From: Promerops cafer
Taxonomy: Eukaryota; Chordata; Aves; Passeriformes; Nectariniidae
Direction: 5' to 3'
Assembly (NCBI GenBank): GCA_013398275.1
Contig: VZSE01013366.1
Span: forward strand, 310,001-374,000
DNA: 64,000 bases
Shown piece by piece: positions 25,325 through 37,362 of this stretch. How positions within the stretch are numbered: the first letter of the stretch is position 1; the number at the start of each line of letters is the position of its first letter. The notes under the pieces were generated by a model. It had not been told where the DNA came from. It worked only from the letters and a program-made list of their open reading frames with translations, and made no database searches. The translations under genes were made by a program, and so were the position numbers.

Positions 25325-28300
25325 TTTATGTCAATGAAGTTAGTAATTTGATTAACTGAGTGGTTGGAAGGCTCTTCAAATACAGGACCCTCAGGAATTC
25401 TAAACCTAATAATTGTCTACACTCAGAATATCCATTATATTTAATACCACACTTGATAGGTAGTTTGTTTTCTGTATCAGCATGCCAAGATTGCAGGCCT
25501 CCATTCTTTATCACATAGACAATCTCCCCTTTACTTTAATGCACCCTTGTCCACTGGAAAAAAACATGGTGCTATTCAGTGCTGGGGCATTGGTTCCTCA
25601 GCAGTGTGTTGTAAGGAGCTTCAGTGGGATCTCAGTGGATGGTATCACATCACTAGTGGCAGAAAATCACTGCCAGAAGGTTGCCAGGTATTTAGCTAAA
25701 AAATACCCCACCTTTCTTTGATTCCTTAATGTGTCTTAATACTGAAAGGCCTCATAAAATGACTAAGTTTATATTTAGGTATTGTTATGTTTTTCAGTTG
25801 TTTCATTTGGTAGGCACAGAGGGTAAAACATATCAGATTTGGCAATCTTATTTTAATGCATTTTCTTCAATTGTTTTAAATGCTAACTCTTGACTAAGAA
25901 AAAAGCTGTTCCTCACAAGTCTAGGCAGAATAGAGGCTTAGCAGTAACTTGAGAGTTTCTTTTGATTTTTGTGCAAAGCTTTAAATGGGTTTTCACTGCT
26001 CCCTGTGTGAATGCTCCCAAAAGTTTATTCCCAGTAGCATTAACACTGTTGTTACCTTTCATTACTTATGGGCAGATAGTTATTGCTTATCCAGTTATGA
26101 AATGAAGGTGAGCCCAAAGCACAACAGTTTGGTTTCTTCTGTTTCAAAGACATTCTCAGGTAGATTTTTTAATGCCAATTGCACAATCTGTGCAGATATA
26201 AAACTTGGTGGTGAAGTTCTGCAGCAGAAGTGAACAGAAACTTCCTTTCCTTGGAGGCTTCTGATAAAAACTCCCCAGAAAACAGATCAAGATCTACATT
26301 CCCATCTTTTTCTGGTATCACTAGAGATTGTCTTAAGAGTGAAAATGACTTCTGAAAGTGAACATTTCAAAACACGCAACCTAGGATTTTATACCTGGAA
26401 ATCCCTTTTTAGACAATTATATTAACAAATGACCCCTTACTTTTGCCTTTACTGCTCTTTTTTTCTAATTATACTGCACATGGACGTTTGGTGTTCTGTA
26501 TTTCTCAGATTGCCACAAGTGACAGGTTACAAAGATGGATATTCTCTGCAATGGAAATTCTTTATTGTAGTTTCCTCGGCAAACCTGTACGTCAACAAAC
26601 TGGGAAAGCTGCTGTGCTTTCCTTCCTGGTTTGCTACTAGTTTGCATGACCAAATTCCTTTTTCTGGGCAAGAAATTTCTCAGTAGGAGTCTACTCTCCT
26701 ACCTCTTACCAGGTAGAAGTGATATTTTTAATTTTTCTATAATAATTTACACTAGCACATGCACTGCAATTTGTTGGAAATCTCTCTGGTAGGGCCATGT
26801 CTGTGCCCTACCCCAGAGGCATTCCACCTGGTGTTCCTTAAATGACACTTCTCTAGATTCCAGAGGGTTTTTTTTTGTTTTGTAATATATTCTGTCTTAA
26901 TTTTTCTTTGAAAGACCAAGCCATTCACTTGGAATGGCTTGTTTGCATAGTACCACTTCCAATGGACATTGGACTTTTCCTACCACTCGCATCTTAATTA
27001 AATACTAGGAATTTATGAAGTTTTTATTCAGTGAAATTATTCAAAATGTTGATGGTGATTATTTTTGAAACCTTTGAATTAATCTGACTTTATCAGCATC
27101 AAAAACTGTTTTGGTAATAAAAAATATTAACTCCTGCTCATATAAATAAATTAAAAATAGACACTTACTTGGAAATCTGTGATATAGGAAAAAATGTTCT
27201 TACATGAAATATTTGCTGATAAGTAGGTATGTACTGCCTCTGTTCTGATAACAGTTGCCCTCAAATGCTGATTCAGATTTGCAAAGGCTTGATGCAGCAC
27301 TGCAGGCTATGAAATTACTTTGTCTTAAAACAAATTATTCAGAAACTTTGTATTACATGGAAGACAGCCAAATCTATTCTGGGCTGCAAATAATCCAGAC
27401 AGGAACAATATTCACGTGAGCCTCTTGTATGTTAGAGTTGCCAGGAAATAAACCTCTTTCCTTGTCATTAGCTTCTGCCTACACTGAACTTCCCAGTGTG
27501 ACTCCATGGGTGCTTTTTAGCAGGGGGAATGCACCTACATGGGACAGGAGAGCATGGTAAGGTGTTGTCTCTTCTCCTCCTCTTCCTTGCCCTGGTCAGG
27601 ATGCAGGAAGGGGCACAGCACAGGCAACAGTCCCTCATTTCTCCTGTGCTGGACTGCTGCAGTATTCCCATGCTCTCGTTCCTTCAACTAAATCACCCTT
27701 TCAAACACATGCTTCTTACAGTGGTTGTAGCTAATCTTTGGACTGCTCTTCCCAGGGCTTCCATTACTGTGGAAAGGACCATGCCCACCAGGAGTGTTGT
27801 GTTTGCCAGTGATTGATGCCTTTGTGCTGCAGGACTGCTGGAAGGCGCAGTGGAGCCTGTGTAGGCTCTGCACACAGAGCCTTCTGTGCTGGAGACTGCT
27901 CCAGTCCAGCTATGGCAAAAGCCAAAGCTGTCCTGGCAGATCCCAGGCAGCTCCTCACTGGTTTGGGAACTGCTGGACCAGCCAACTGGCTGGTGTAGTC
28001 AAAATCTTTTTGTTAGGTTCCCCCCCCACATCTTTTTTGTCTTCAGATGATGAAGCCAAGTACAAAACTACTCAGATTATTTCATTTGCAGCAGCATGTT
28101 GTTCACATACTGGGGCTTACTCCTGGCAGAAGCTTCATCAGTTTTGATCCAGTTAGCTAAGCTCAAGGCAAGATATTTAGGATATTTCTGAGCATTTTAT
28201 GGCATTTAATCTTGGATTTCTGGAGACTGCACTAATGCATTTAATGGTTTAGGGTGAGATTGCCACCATCCTGACCCAGCAGTCAAGTGAGGAAATGAGC

Positions 28301-29255
28301 CTGGCTCATGTCTCAACCGGTGTGACACTGCTACACTGACTGTTACGCTGGGAGCACAGCGGTTGAGATTTTCTGTTTCAGTGTAACCAGTTACCTTATG
28401 AATTCAGAGCAACTCCACCTGGCCAGTGAGCTGAAAGACACCTGGGATGTACTTCCTCTGCAGAGCCCTGTCCCTGTTTCCTTACTGTGACTGCCCCAGG
28501 ATAGCATCTGCTTCATTGACAGCCTCAAATATTTGACACCATCTGCCTTTGATCTAGATGTTGTGATGAGCATTCTTACCTGATCCCCATTCACTCTGTT
28601 CTTTTTCTTGGGAGAAGAGAGTGGCTCAGAAACTCTTCTGCAACAAAGATTTTCGTCCCCCAGAGAGGTCAGCAGGTCTGCCAATTCAGTGAAGCTCGTA
28701 TGGGTATGGCCGGGATCCATGCTGTGGAACTGCCACTGTCATTCTGGGTGGCCTCACTCTTCATGGCTGTGACTTTTGGAGCTGGTCCAGTGCAGTTTCT
28801 AGGCCAGTGTTACATCCCCACCCATTAGATCACCACTCCATGCTCCACGCTGTAATCCCTGCAACCTTCTGTCTTCAGCTGGGCACTTATTGCCGAGCAG
28901 TGGCATCATGAGTTTGTGAACACGTGAGTGACACTTTTTGGTTTGGGTCTATCCTGTACCCTCATCTAGAGACCAGCAAGGCCTGCGACTTTAGATGGGA
29001 AAACATGGGAGCAGACCCAGAAAGGTGATTGAGGTCACGGATGACTGAGACCAATCCACAGGGGGTTTTACACCAAAACAAAACTTTTGGAGCACCTAAA
29101 GTTTCAGATCCACACCGAGGCACTAAAATACATGAGTAGATTTTTTTCAAGTGGTGACAATCTTTTCTTACCCCTTGCATGAGCAACAGTTGCACAATTT
29201 CTCAAAACTTAGGTTAGCTCTTTAGGTTTTGGAATACTAATGAGAACAGTAACAG
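25325..29255. other. Unique non-coding stretch
   Basis: I see no gene, RNA gene or repeat. Between 27480 and 28780 the composition is a little richer in GC, with overlapping short frames on both strands, none recognisable. An imperfect hairpin near 28311-28368 was considered and rejected. Confidence 0.55.
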
Positions 29256-29345
29256 AGCTGCAGGCTGGGGATGTTGTGGCTGGACAGTGCCCAGGCAGAA
29301 AGGGACCTGGGGGTGCTGATTGACAGCTGACTGAACATGAGCCAG
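29256..29345 (+). mobile_element. CR1 LINE fragment (ORF2, reverse transcriptase region), left of nested LTR
   Basis: The segment contains 'aaagggacctgggggtgctg' and 'ctgaacatgagccag', a characteristic stretch of avian CR1 ORF2 downstream of the reverse transcriptase catalytic region. It is 5' truncated at about 29256, as is usual for LINE insertions, and stops abruptly at GCCAG where an inverted LTR begins. The same CR1 appears to resume after the gap at 30629 in the same orientation, so this is the left part of an interrupted element. Confidence 0.8.
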
Positions 29346-29650
29346 TGTCATGGTTTGGGACTGGCCCAATGCCAGTGCCCCCATGAAAATGTATTTTCTT
29401 TAACTAACTGCTGTGAGATGTGACCGGGAACAGAGCAGAGCAGGCTCAAACTTAGAAAGAGAGGGAAAAAAGAACTGTATTAATCTACAAACTAACATCA
29501 GAAACACACAGGAAACAGAATGAAAACCTTTTAAACCATTCCTCCTCCTCCCACCCAAATTCACCAAAGCACAGTGAGACAAAAATCTTGGAGTCCTGAT
29601 CAAGTTACCTTCACTCAAGTATTCAATTCTCAGTCCATCAGGGGAGAGAG
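29346..29650 (-). mobile_element. Inverted copy of the 23919-25319 LTR, truncated by assembly gap
   Basis: This plus-strand sequence starts TGTCATGGTTTGGGACTGG and is the reverse complement of the 3' end of the LTR at 23919-25319. I can follow the match over all 305 visible bases, with scattered substitutions and short indels, down to 'catcaggggagagag' just before the Ns. It is therefore the U5/R end of a minus-strand LTR of the same family. The equivalent of the AATAAA reads AATACA. It sits inside a CR1, with GCCAG (29341-29345) as the candidate left target duplication. The other end is in the gap. Confidence 0.88.
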
Positions 29651-30628
29651 NNNNNNNNNNNNNNNNNNNNNNNNNNNNNNNNNNNNNNNNNNNNNNNNNN
29701 NNNNNNNNNNNNNNNNNNNNNNNNNNNNNNNNNNNNNNNNNNNNNNNNNNNNNNNNNNNNNNNNNNNNNNNNNNNNNNNNNNNNNNNNNNNNNNNNNNNN
29801 NNNNNNNNNNNNNNNNNNNNNNNNNNNNNNNNNNNNNNNNNNNNNNNNNNNNNNNNNNNNNNNNNNNNNNNNNNNNNNNNNNNNNNNNNNNNNNNNNNNN
29901 NNNNNNNNNNNNNNNNNNNNNNNNNNNNNNNNNNNNNNNNNNNNNNNNNNNNNNNNNNNNNNNNNNNNNNNNNNNNNNNNNNNNNNNNNNNNNNNNNNNN
30001 NNNNNNNNNNNNNNNNNNNNNNNNNNNNNNNNNNNNNNNNNNNNNNNNNNNNNNNNNNNNNNNNNNNNNNNNNNNNNNNNNNNNNNNNNNNNNNNNNNNN
30101 NNNNNNNNNNNNNNNNNNNNNNNNNNNNNNNNNNNNNNNNNNNNNNNNNNNNNNNNNNNNNNNNNNNNNNNNNNNNNNNNNNNNNNNNNNNNNNNNNNNN
30201 NNNNNNNNNNNNNNNNNNNNNNNNNNNNNNNNNNNNNNNNNNNNNNNNNNNNNNNNNNNNNNNNNNNNNNNNNNNNNNNNNNNNNNNNNNNNNNNNNNNN
30301 NNNNNNNNNNNNNNNNNNNNNNNNNNNNNNNNNNNNNNNNNNNNNNNNNNNNNNNNNNNNNNNNNNNNNNNNNNNNNNNNNNNNNNNNNNNNNNNNNNNN
30401 NNNNNNNNNNNNNNNNNNNNNNNNNNNNNNNNNNNNNNNNNNNNNNNNNNNNNNNNNNNNNNNNNNNNNNNNNNNNNNNNNNNNNNNNNNNNNNNNNNNN
30501 NNNNNNNNNNNNNNNNNNNNNNNNNNNNNNNNNNNNNNNNNNNNNNNNNNNNNNNNNNNNNNNNNNNNNNNNNNNNNNNNNNNNNNNNNNNNNNNNNNNN
30601 NNNNNNNNNNNNNNNNNNNNNNNNNNNN
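29651..30628. other. Assembly gap, 978 N
   Basis: The run of N lies between an inverted LTR end and the continuation of a CR1. Open frames reported across it are artefacts of reading N. Its length looks too short for its expected content (see findings). Confidence 1.
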
Positions 30629-31051
30629 TGGGAACACGAGCCCTGGGAGGAACAGCTGAGGGAGCTGGGGGTGTTTAGCCTGGAGAAAAGGAGACTCAGA
30701 GGTGACCTTATCACTCTCTACAACTCCCTGAAAGGTGGTTGTGGTCAGGTGGGGGTTGGTCTCTTCTCCCAGGCAGTGACTGACAGAACCAGAGGACGCA
30801 GTCTTAAGCTGTGCCAGGGGAAGTTTAGGCTAGATAATAGAAAAAAATTCTTCACAGAAAGAGTGATTGGGCACTGGAATCATCTGCCCAGGGAGATGAT
30901 GCTGTCACTGTTCCTGGATGTGTTTAAAAAAACACTTGATGAAGCACTCAGTGCTGTGGTTTAGCTGATAAAGATATGTTAGATTATAGGTTGGACTTGA
31001 TGATTTCAAAGATCTTTTTCAGCCTAGTTTCTTATGTGATTCTGTGATTTT
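30629..31051 (+). mobile_element. CR1 LINE 3' end (end of ORF2 and 3' UTR), right of gap
   Basis: It begins 'tgggaacacgagccctggga', runs through the C-terminal part of CR1 ORF2 (GVFSLEKRRLRGDLITLYN in translation) and the 3' UTR with 'ttcttcacagaaagagtgat' and 'aggttggacttgatgat', and ends in 'gattctgtgatttt', the short terminal repeat typical of CR1. The orientation is the same as the fragment at 29256-29345, so both are parts of one CR1 interrupted by the LTR. The first 173 bases are almost identical to the inverted CR1 copy at 47891-48063; the rest is much more diverged. Confidence 0.9.
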
Positions 31052-33692
31052 GGCTTTTTGATTTTTTTTAAATCTTCACTTATATTTGCTAAAAATTTTA
31101 TTTTTCCATAACTAGTGGAATTTGAATAGCATGTTCTATAGCTTCCTTGATGTCCATTAGAAGACAATTCAAAGAGGAGGAAAGTGGGAATGGCTCTACT
31201 GTTTCATTTACTGATCACACTTACAGGGAACTGGAAAATGAGAATGGGTACCTGCAACACAATGAGAAAGTCAATATACTAACAGAAACAACCAGCTATT
31301 ATTACATTAAGTAATTGTCATTCAATACAGCACTTTCACAGTGAATGCAAAATAAATCAATCTTTGACATCTCATCAGTATTGCTGAATAGACAATTTGT
31401 CAGATTATTAAAAATACTGCTACCTGCAAGCTGGCATTGGGGTATCCCCAGAGAGAGGGTTAATGCTTAATCAAATGGTGTCACATTAGAGAAGGTCTCT
31501 ATTAGTCAGTAATAAAATGGTTTATAAAATTGATCAGTTGTTTTTAACCTAGTAAATGTGGGTTTTTTTAATTTTATGGCAATGTTAGTGTATTCTTACA
31601 CTAATTTACTGCAGTTCTGCCATGGTGCAGTAAAATTGAACAGGATTAGCAATGCCATGTTGGGAATTAGTAAATGCATTATTGTAACTGGTTTCCAGTG
31701 CTTCAGAAGGCAAGACATGTCCACACTGCTAATTCCAGTAATTTCTAAAGTCTGTTATGCAGGGAATGGAATGCAAAGGAATATTCCTGTGTAGATGATT
31801 TGAGTTCCACTTCCTCTCCCAGAAAGCTCTAAGAATTCACAGATTATGAGACAGTTCCATTCAAAACCAACCTCCAACCCTCAAATCCTCCAGAGTTCCT
31901 TAGCAGCACTGAAATAACTAGGAAGCCCTTCAATCTTTCATCTCACTTTAAGGCCAAATGAAAATCTCTCAAAATTTCAAAAATTTTCTGTAGCCACCTC
32001 CCTGATCTGGGCACACCCAGATGTCTCTGGAAGATAGCAAGGATGGAAGGTTTGGTACATTATTGGGAGGAATTGTGCTTGCTGGGGCCAGGACAGGGGT
32101 TTGGAGCTTTTTGTGCAGATCCATGCTAGTGGCTGATGTGAGAACCCCAAAGAGGAGCTGTCTGCTTTGTGCCTGGAATGTGCTTGTGGTTCAGCAGCTC
32201 CTCTCGTGACAATAATTCAGCATGGTATTTTGTCTGAGACTGGCAAGCACAGCTGGGATTCAGCAATCCTGGAGAATCCTACAAAATAAATACTTTTGTG
32301 CACACAGTGGTTGGCTTTGTTCTGCTCTCACAAATGAACCTGAGGGACTTCTGTAATGTCAAGAATTGAAAACAGAATTAAATCATAACTGCATAGATTA
32401 TGTTCAGTTCAATATGGGAATTACACTGAGAGTTGGGCAGAGTTAATGAAGAAAGATGAGCTATCATGGGATCCCTGGGGCAGGAGGGAGCTGTAGTCCA
32501 TGAGAAAGCTGCAGGAACTGGCAGGATGGGGGATGGGAGCTGGAAAAAAAAACAATGAAGCAAGGGCTGATGGATGGCAAAACCTAATCTTGAAAGGTTG
32601 TTTGGGAAAGCACAAAAGTCTGCAGAAGCTGTTGCTGTCCCTCATACTGGGGACATACCAACAGTTGAATGTCTCTGTGGTTTTGTGTTTGCCAGCTTGG
32701 GTGTTGCAGTTCAGAATTTGCAAAAAATTAAAGCTTCAGTCTCATATGAAAGTGCGATATTTTGTGGCTTCATTTCCATAGCCAGGGAACAAACTCCTGA
32801 CACATCATTTTGCCTAGATGTCTGTTATTGTCACAATGAAAGACAAGATCTACGCTATGAGAAATCCAAGAAAAGTTAATCTGCAGAATGAAGTGTGTGT
32901 GTACAAAGAGAGATGGGTGTCTAAGCAGGGCTAAATGTATATAAAATATAATCTGTGTGTCTGTACAAATCTGATTTCACCATTTTCTACAGATTTTATC
33001 TAAATTGGAATTTGATTGTATTTTCCTTTGCCATAAAGAGCCAAGCTGTTGTTTGTTTGTCCATACAGATCCTTCAATACACTGGCTGGCAGTACCCCTG
33101 TGTGCTTCACAGAAATGTCTCTCTGCTTCTCTACATGATGCAGATTGTCAAGTTTGGTAAAGTTTCTTGGGAATCATTGAGCATAGTTGTGCCCTGCAAC
33201 CATCTTTTGGTGTTTGGTGCTTCCTGACTACCTCTTTTCAATAAAACACCCCAGTTTGTGCACTTGCCAGCACATGGCTCCCCTCCCTCTGTTTTCTTTA
33301 CCAGAGTGAAATGCAGTTGTTTTTTTGGTTTTTTTTTCTGGATACAGGGTGATCCTTACATCTGCACTGTTTGAACAGAAATTTGCTTTTCACTAAAATC
33401 TAGCTGTTCTTTACAAGAATAATTATTCCTTCCTTAGATTCCCAGTAAACAGTAAACCTTCAGTCAGTTACAAACAAAAATGTTGAGGTGAGCACTGCCC
33501 AGAAGTGCATGGGAAGCGTGGCACTGAACATGTGCAGGAGTCCAAGTATGCTCAGTTTAAAATTCCTCATTGGTGTTTCGCAGGGAAACTGAGGAAAAGC
33601 AGAAAAAAGCTTTCATGAGATTTATTTCCTAGCTAGCTTTACTGCTTTTTCCAGAAGTCGTTGGAATTTGGCTCAGCAGTGGGAATAAGTCT
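31052..33692. other. Unique non-coding stretch
   Basis: I see no gene or recognisable repeat. AT-rich sequence dominates near 31060-31600. The short open frames carry no known domains. Confidence 0.55.
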
Positions 33693-33834
33693 GGGATGAG
33701 CTCAGTTGGTCAGAGCATGGTGCTGATAACACCAAGGCCATGGGTGTGATCCTGTACAAGCCATTCATTTTAGAGTTGGACTCAATGATCTTTGTGGGGC
33801 CCTTCCAACTCAGAAGATCTGGTGACTCTGTGAC
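33693..33834 (+). mobile_element. tRNA-derived SINE with CR1-like tail (TguSINE1-like)
   Basis: The 5' head resembles tRNA-Ile. There is an A-box-like GAGCTCAGTTGG at 33698-33709, a perfectly paired anticodon stem (TGGTG at 33718-33722 with CACCA at 33730-33734), a loop with anticodon GAT at 33725-33727, and a weakened B-box GGTGTGATCCT at 33743-33753. From about 33763 the tail reads 'gttggactcaatgatcttt' and 'cccttccaactcagaa', and ends 'gactctgtga', which is CR1 3' UTR-like. This head and tail combination matches what I know of TguSINE1 from zebra finch, which is thought to be mobilised by CR1 machinery. The body is mutated, so it is an old copy rather than a functional tRNA gene. It supports a songbird source. 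Confidence 0.78.
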
Positions 33835-35149
33835 AGGATACAATAGCTTCCTTTAATGTTCTGCATCTTGTAGGACTGATGGGGAGGTTGCTGCAGTGTA
33901 TTCTCAACACAGAGCTGAAAAGGGGTTTTAACCCTATTTTTTTTTTTTCCTTGTGCCTTTTCTGGTGACATGGCTGCTTAGAAGTGGCAGGATGGAATTT
34001 CAGAGGCATTGTGAAAGCACATGTAGGTGGTAGTGCAGGATTCCAAGGGAAGTGGAGCTGTGATTGTTGCTGGGTGAAGAGCTCTGACCAGCCAGGATTT
34101 TTGGTTCCTGTTTTACAGGTTTCTTTAATATCACTGGAGATGGCCTGCCCTGTTCCAAGGAATATGAAGTGCAGGTGTGTATAGAGTGCTCAGTTTCCCT
34201 CTGTGACTTACAAAGTCAGTGTGTTCTTAGCTGTATGGTGGCACTGGATAATAAGGTTCTTCTTTTCCATGTGACATATTCCAGGGCATGTGCCTCCCCA
34301 CAATTGTCATAACATAAAAACACGTGAGTAAAGAGAAGTCAATTTACAATAATTAAAAATAACATGAGAAGCCAAATCATTACTGCAAATGATCCAGGAA
34401 ACCCAAGTTGTAAGAAAATCTAGATTGAACTTCAGCATCAGGTTCCTTGGGAAGAATGATTAGCAGAATCTGTCTGATGCTGAGTGAGCCACATGGATTT
34501 TTTTGTAAGATAAAGATTTCAGCACATAATCAGAATTTCAGCATGGACAAAACTTTTATTATCATGTCTCTTTAGCAGATGTGGGCCTTGTGTGAAAACA
34601 TGTAGATTAAATGAGAGTTTTAATGTGATTTGGAATGAGGTTGTTTTAAAGCAAGCAAGCCCTTAGAAGGGCTTCCATAAATCTTGCAAAAAAAGTAAAA
34701 ATCCAAAACCAAGATAGTGGAATTCTGTGGTTTCTTCTGTTTGAGAAATGCCTCTCAGAATGTCATCAGACATGTATATTGTTGTCAGGCCACTCAAAGC
34801 CCACTTATACTTTAGAAGGCCTGTTCTGTGTCCCCTCTGTTTGTGTTGGTTTTTTCCTGCTGTTGAACAAAGAGATACCAGACATTCAGAGAGACAAAAT
34901 TAAGGAAGCACAGAGAAAACTCCCATTTTATTTGTTGAATGTAATGTGAAATAAACTCATCTGTCTTTGCTGGGAATACAGTGATCTTGAAGAAATATAG
35001 TTTTGGGCTTCAGTATGGGGTTGTTGTGTGTTTTGGTAACGACTGCTGTCAGGTGAACAAATAAACAGTTTCCTTTCCTAGTGTTGAAGTAAGTTTAATG
35101 AAAGGCCCAGTATCTGTATTGATTGTCTTGTATCTGGTTGAGCACCTAA
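33835..35149. other. Unique non-coding stretch
   Basis: AT-rich sequence with no recognisable gene or repeat. Confidence 0.55.
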
Positions 35150-35305
35150 CAGGCTCCAAACCTGCCAGAGCTCCAGAAGTGTTTGGACAACAATCTTAGG
35201 CACAGGGTGGAATTATTGGGGTGTCTGTGAAGGGCCAGGAGTTAGACGCAATGATCCTGATGGGTCCCTTCCAGCTCAAGCTATTTTGTTATTCTATGAT
35301 TCTGT
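35150..35305 (+). mobile_element. CR1 LINE 3' end fragment, plus strand
   Basis: The sequence includes 'gggccaggagttagacgcaa', 'tgatcctgatgggtcccttc' and 'cagctcaag', and ends 'ttctatgattctgt', the classic avian CR1 3' UTR and terminal repeat. It is strongly 5' truncated at about 35150; the exact left edge is uncertain. Confidence 0.8.
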
Positions 35306-36845
35306 TTCCATCTTGCACTGTCAAGTAAGTAAAGGGACTTACTGCTCCTGAGTTAAACCAGAGGGTGATTGTGAAGTATGGAAATACCTCCAAGACAGCC
35401 AGTTCTTTCTCCACATTGCAGCCTTTTCTAGATGACTATCCCAAGCTGGTATTGGGGTGAGTGAAGGGGTGTTGTATCTACATCTATGTATGACAGGAAT
35501 GTCACATCAGTCTTCCCTAAAGGTAACCTAGAGGTGCCCGGGAACACCCAGCGGGAGAACAGGAAGGGATTTGCAGGTCCAGGGGTAGCTGTGTGCTCTA
35601 CTGGTGTGTTGGAGCTGATGCAGCTGGCACCATCAGCCAGGTGTGTCTGTGAGCACAAGGTTATGTCTGGCAGGTCACATTGCAGTGCTTGCCTCATCAA
35701 ATCCAGTACTGTCTGGGGCAGAAGTGTGGGAGCTCCAGCTTCCCTGTGGGAAAGGGTAAAGGGCTGAAGAGTAACTCTCTGAGCAGCTTCAGTGCCCCAG
35801 CACAGCTAAAGGCCAACTCTGAGAGTAATAACTTTTCAGAATCTTCCTAAACATTTTATAAGATTCAGGACGTAGCCAGAGCCCTGGATAAGTGTCAGAG
35901 CTTTCAGGCTCACTCTCTTCTTTAGTGCTTTTTGAAAGGCTCTGTGCCATGGGAGCAGAACTCCAGCTGCTGCTCTTCCCACAGGAGCAGGGGCTGTGCT
36001 GGCCAGGGGGAATGGGAATGTGAACTGAGGTGGGCTGGAGCTGGCTCTGGTGCTGCCAGTGTGCTCATGAATGAAAACAATGACAAACACACACAAAATG
36101 GCGTAGGGGAGGAATGCTAAAGTAAGCAATGGAGCAGCTTCTGTTTCCAGCTGGTCTTGCAGTTGTACTCTCAGAAGCTCAGGCATGGCAGGTGAGCTGC
36201 TGGTGACAGCCAGCACTGCTGCCAGTATGGAGCCTTGGGACATTGCTTCTGCCCACCTGGCTGGGCACAGCTGTGCTGCAGTCAGACTTTTCCAGCTGGG
36301 CCAGGCCCTGGTGCCTGGTGGTAGCTGGAAAGGTGGATAGCACGGGCTAGGAGGAACCTGAATTGGAAGAAACTGAGGCATGAGAGAGGCTGAAACAGGA
36401 CAACAGGTTTGGGAATACTGGCTCTCTGTGCTGGTTCCACCCCTCTCAGATTTTCTGCTTTCCCGCTTGGCTCCCAGACTTGTCCCCTCCTTGGAAAAGT
36501 GTCCTTCTTCCTCCCACTCTGTGACTTAGATTCCTCATTTCTATCAGGAGAGAAGAGAGCAGAGCGTGTGCTTGCCCTGCTGCAGGAGGGAAGGTTGGTA
36601 GCACTTGTATTTGGATTCTGGTTTCAGAGACAAAATTTCCACCTGAAATGAGTGTACCGTAGGAAGACTGATGGGACAATGTAATTGATTGTGTTAAAAG
36701 TCTCACAACTTTTGGGTTAAGAGTATATCTGCACCCCCATAATACAAGCCTTTTACTCTCATTCATGCTTGGGGAGGGAAGCTGTGGACTACGTCGTGCA
36801 AGAGATCCCCTTTTTTTTGTTTTCCAGATGGCCTTGTACAGCTGT
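35306..36845. other. Unique non-coding stretch
   Basis: I see no gene. Around 35930-36380 the DNA is richer in GC, and a 181-codon minus-strand frame occurs (35836-36381) without recognisable features; I take it as chance. Confidence 0.5.
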
Positions 36846-37362
36846 ATCACAGAATCCCAGACTGGTTTGGGTTGAAGGGACCTTAAAGCCCATCCAGTCC
36901 CACCCCCCTGTCATGGGCAGGGACACCTTCCACAGTCCCAGGTTGCTCCAAGCCCCATCCAACCTGGCCTTGGACACTGTAGGGGATCCAGGGGCAGCCA
37001 CAGCTGCTCTGGGCACCCTGTACCAGGGCCTGCCCACCCTCCCAGGGAACAATTCTTTCCCAATATCCCATCCATCCCTGCCCTCTGGCAGTGGAAGCCA
37101 TTCCCTGTGTCCTGTCCCTCCATCCCTTGTCCCCAGTCCCTCTCCAGCTCTCCTGGAGCCCCTTTAGGCCCTGGAAGGGGCTCTGAGCTCTCCCTGGAGC
37201 CTTCCCTTCTCCAGGTGAACACCCCCAGTTCTCCCAGCCTGGCTCCAGAGCAGAGGGGCTCCAGCCCTCAGAGCATCTCTGTGACCTCCTCTGGACTCAC
37301 TCCCACAGCTCCATGTCCTCCACTGCTGAGGACCCTGGAACTGGGTGCTGTATGTGCTCCCA
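36846..37362 (-). mobile_element. CR1 LINE 3' part, minus strand
   Basis: On the plus strand it starts 'tcacagaatcccagactggt', then 'gttgaagggaccttaaagcc' and 'catccagtccca', which is the reversed CR1 3' end and 3' UTR. It continues through 'ggacaccttccacagtccca', 'cccatccatccctgccctct' and 'gcctggctccagag' into the end of the ORF2 region. It is about 515 bp, 5' truncated near 37362, GC-rich, and its open frames on either strand are decayed. The right boundary is approximate. Confidence 0.82.

Noticed and set aside
28311..28368. Inverted repeat TCTCAACCG / CGGTTGAGA with a 40-base loop
   Set aside because: Nine-base arms at this spacing are expected several times by chance in 64 kb, and no terminator, MITE or RNA context supports it.
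29574..30714. Long open frames of more than 330 codons on both strands
   Set aside because: They consist almost entirely of N from the assembly gap.
33693..33762. Functional tRNA-Ile gene
   Set aside because: The acceptor stem and B-box are degraded and the sequence continues into a CR1-like tail, which identifies it as a SINE head.
35836..36381. 181-codon minus-strand frame with a hydrophobic segment
   Set aside because: The hydrophobic stretch alone is not evidence of a membrane protein; composition and overlap with a plus-strand frame suggest chance.
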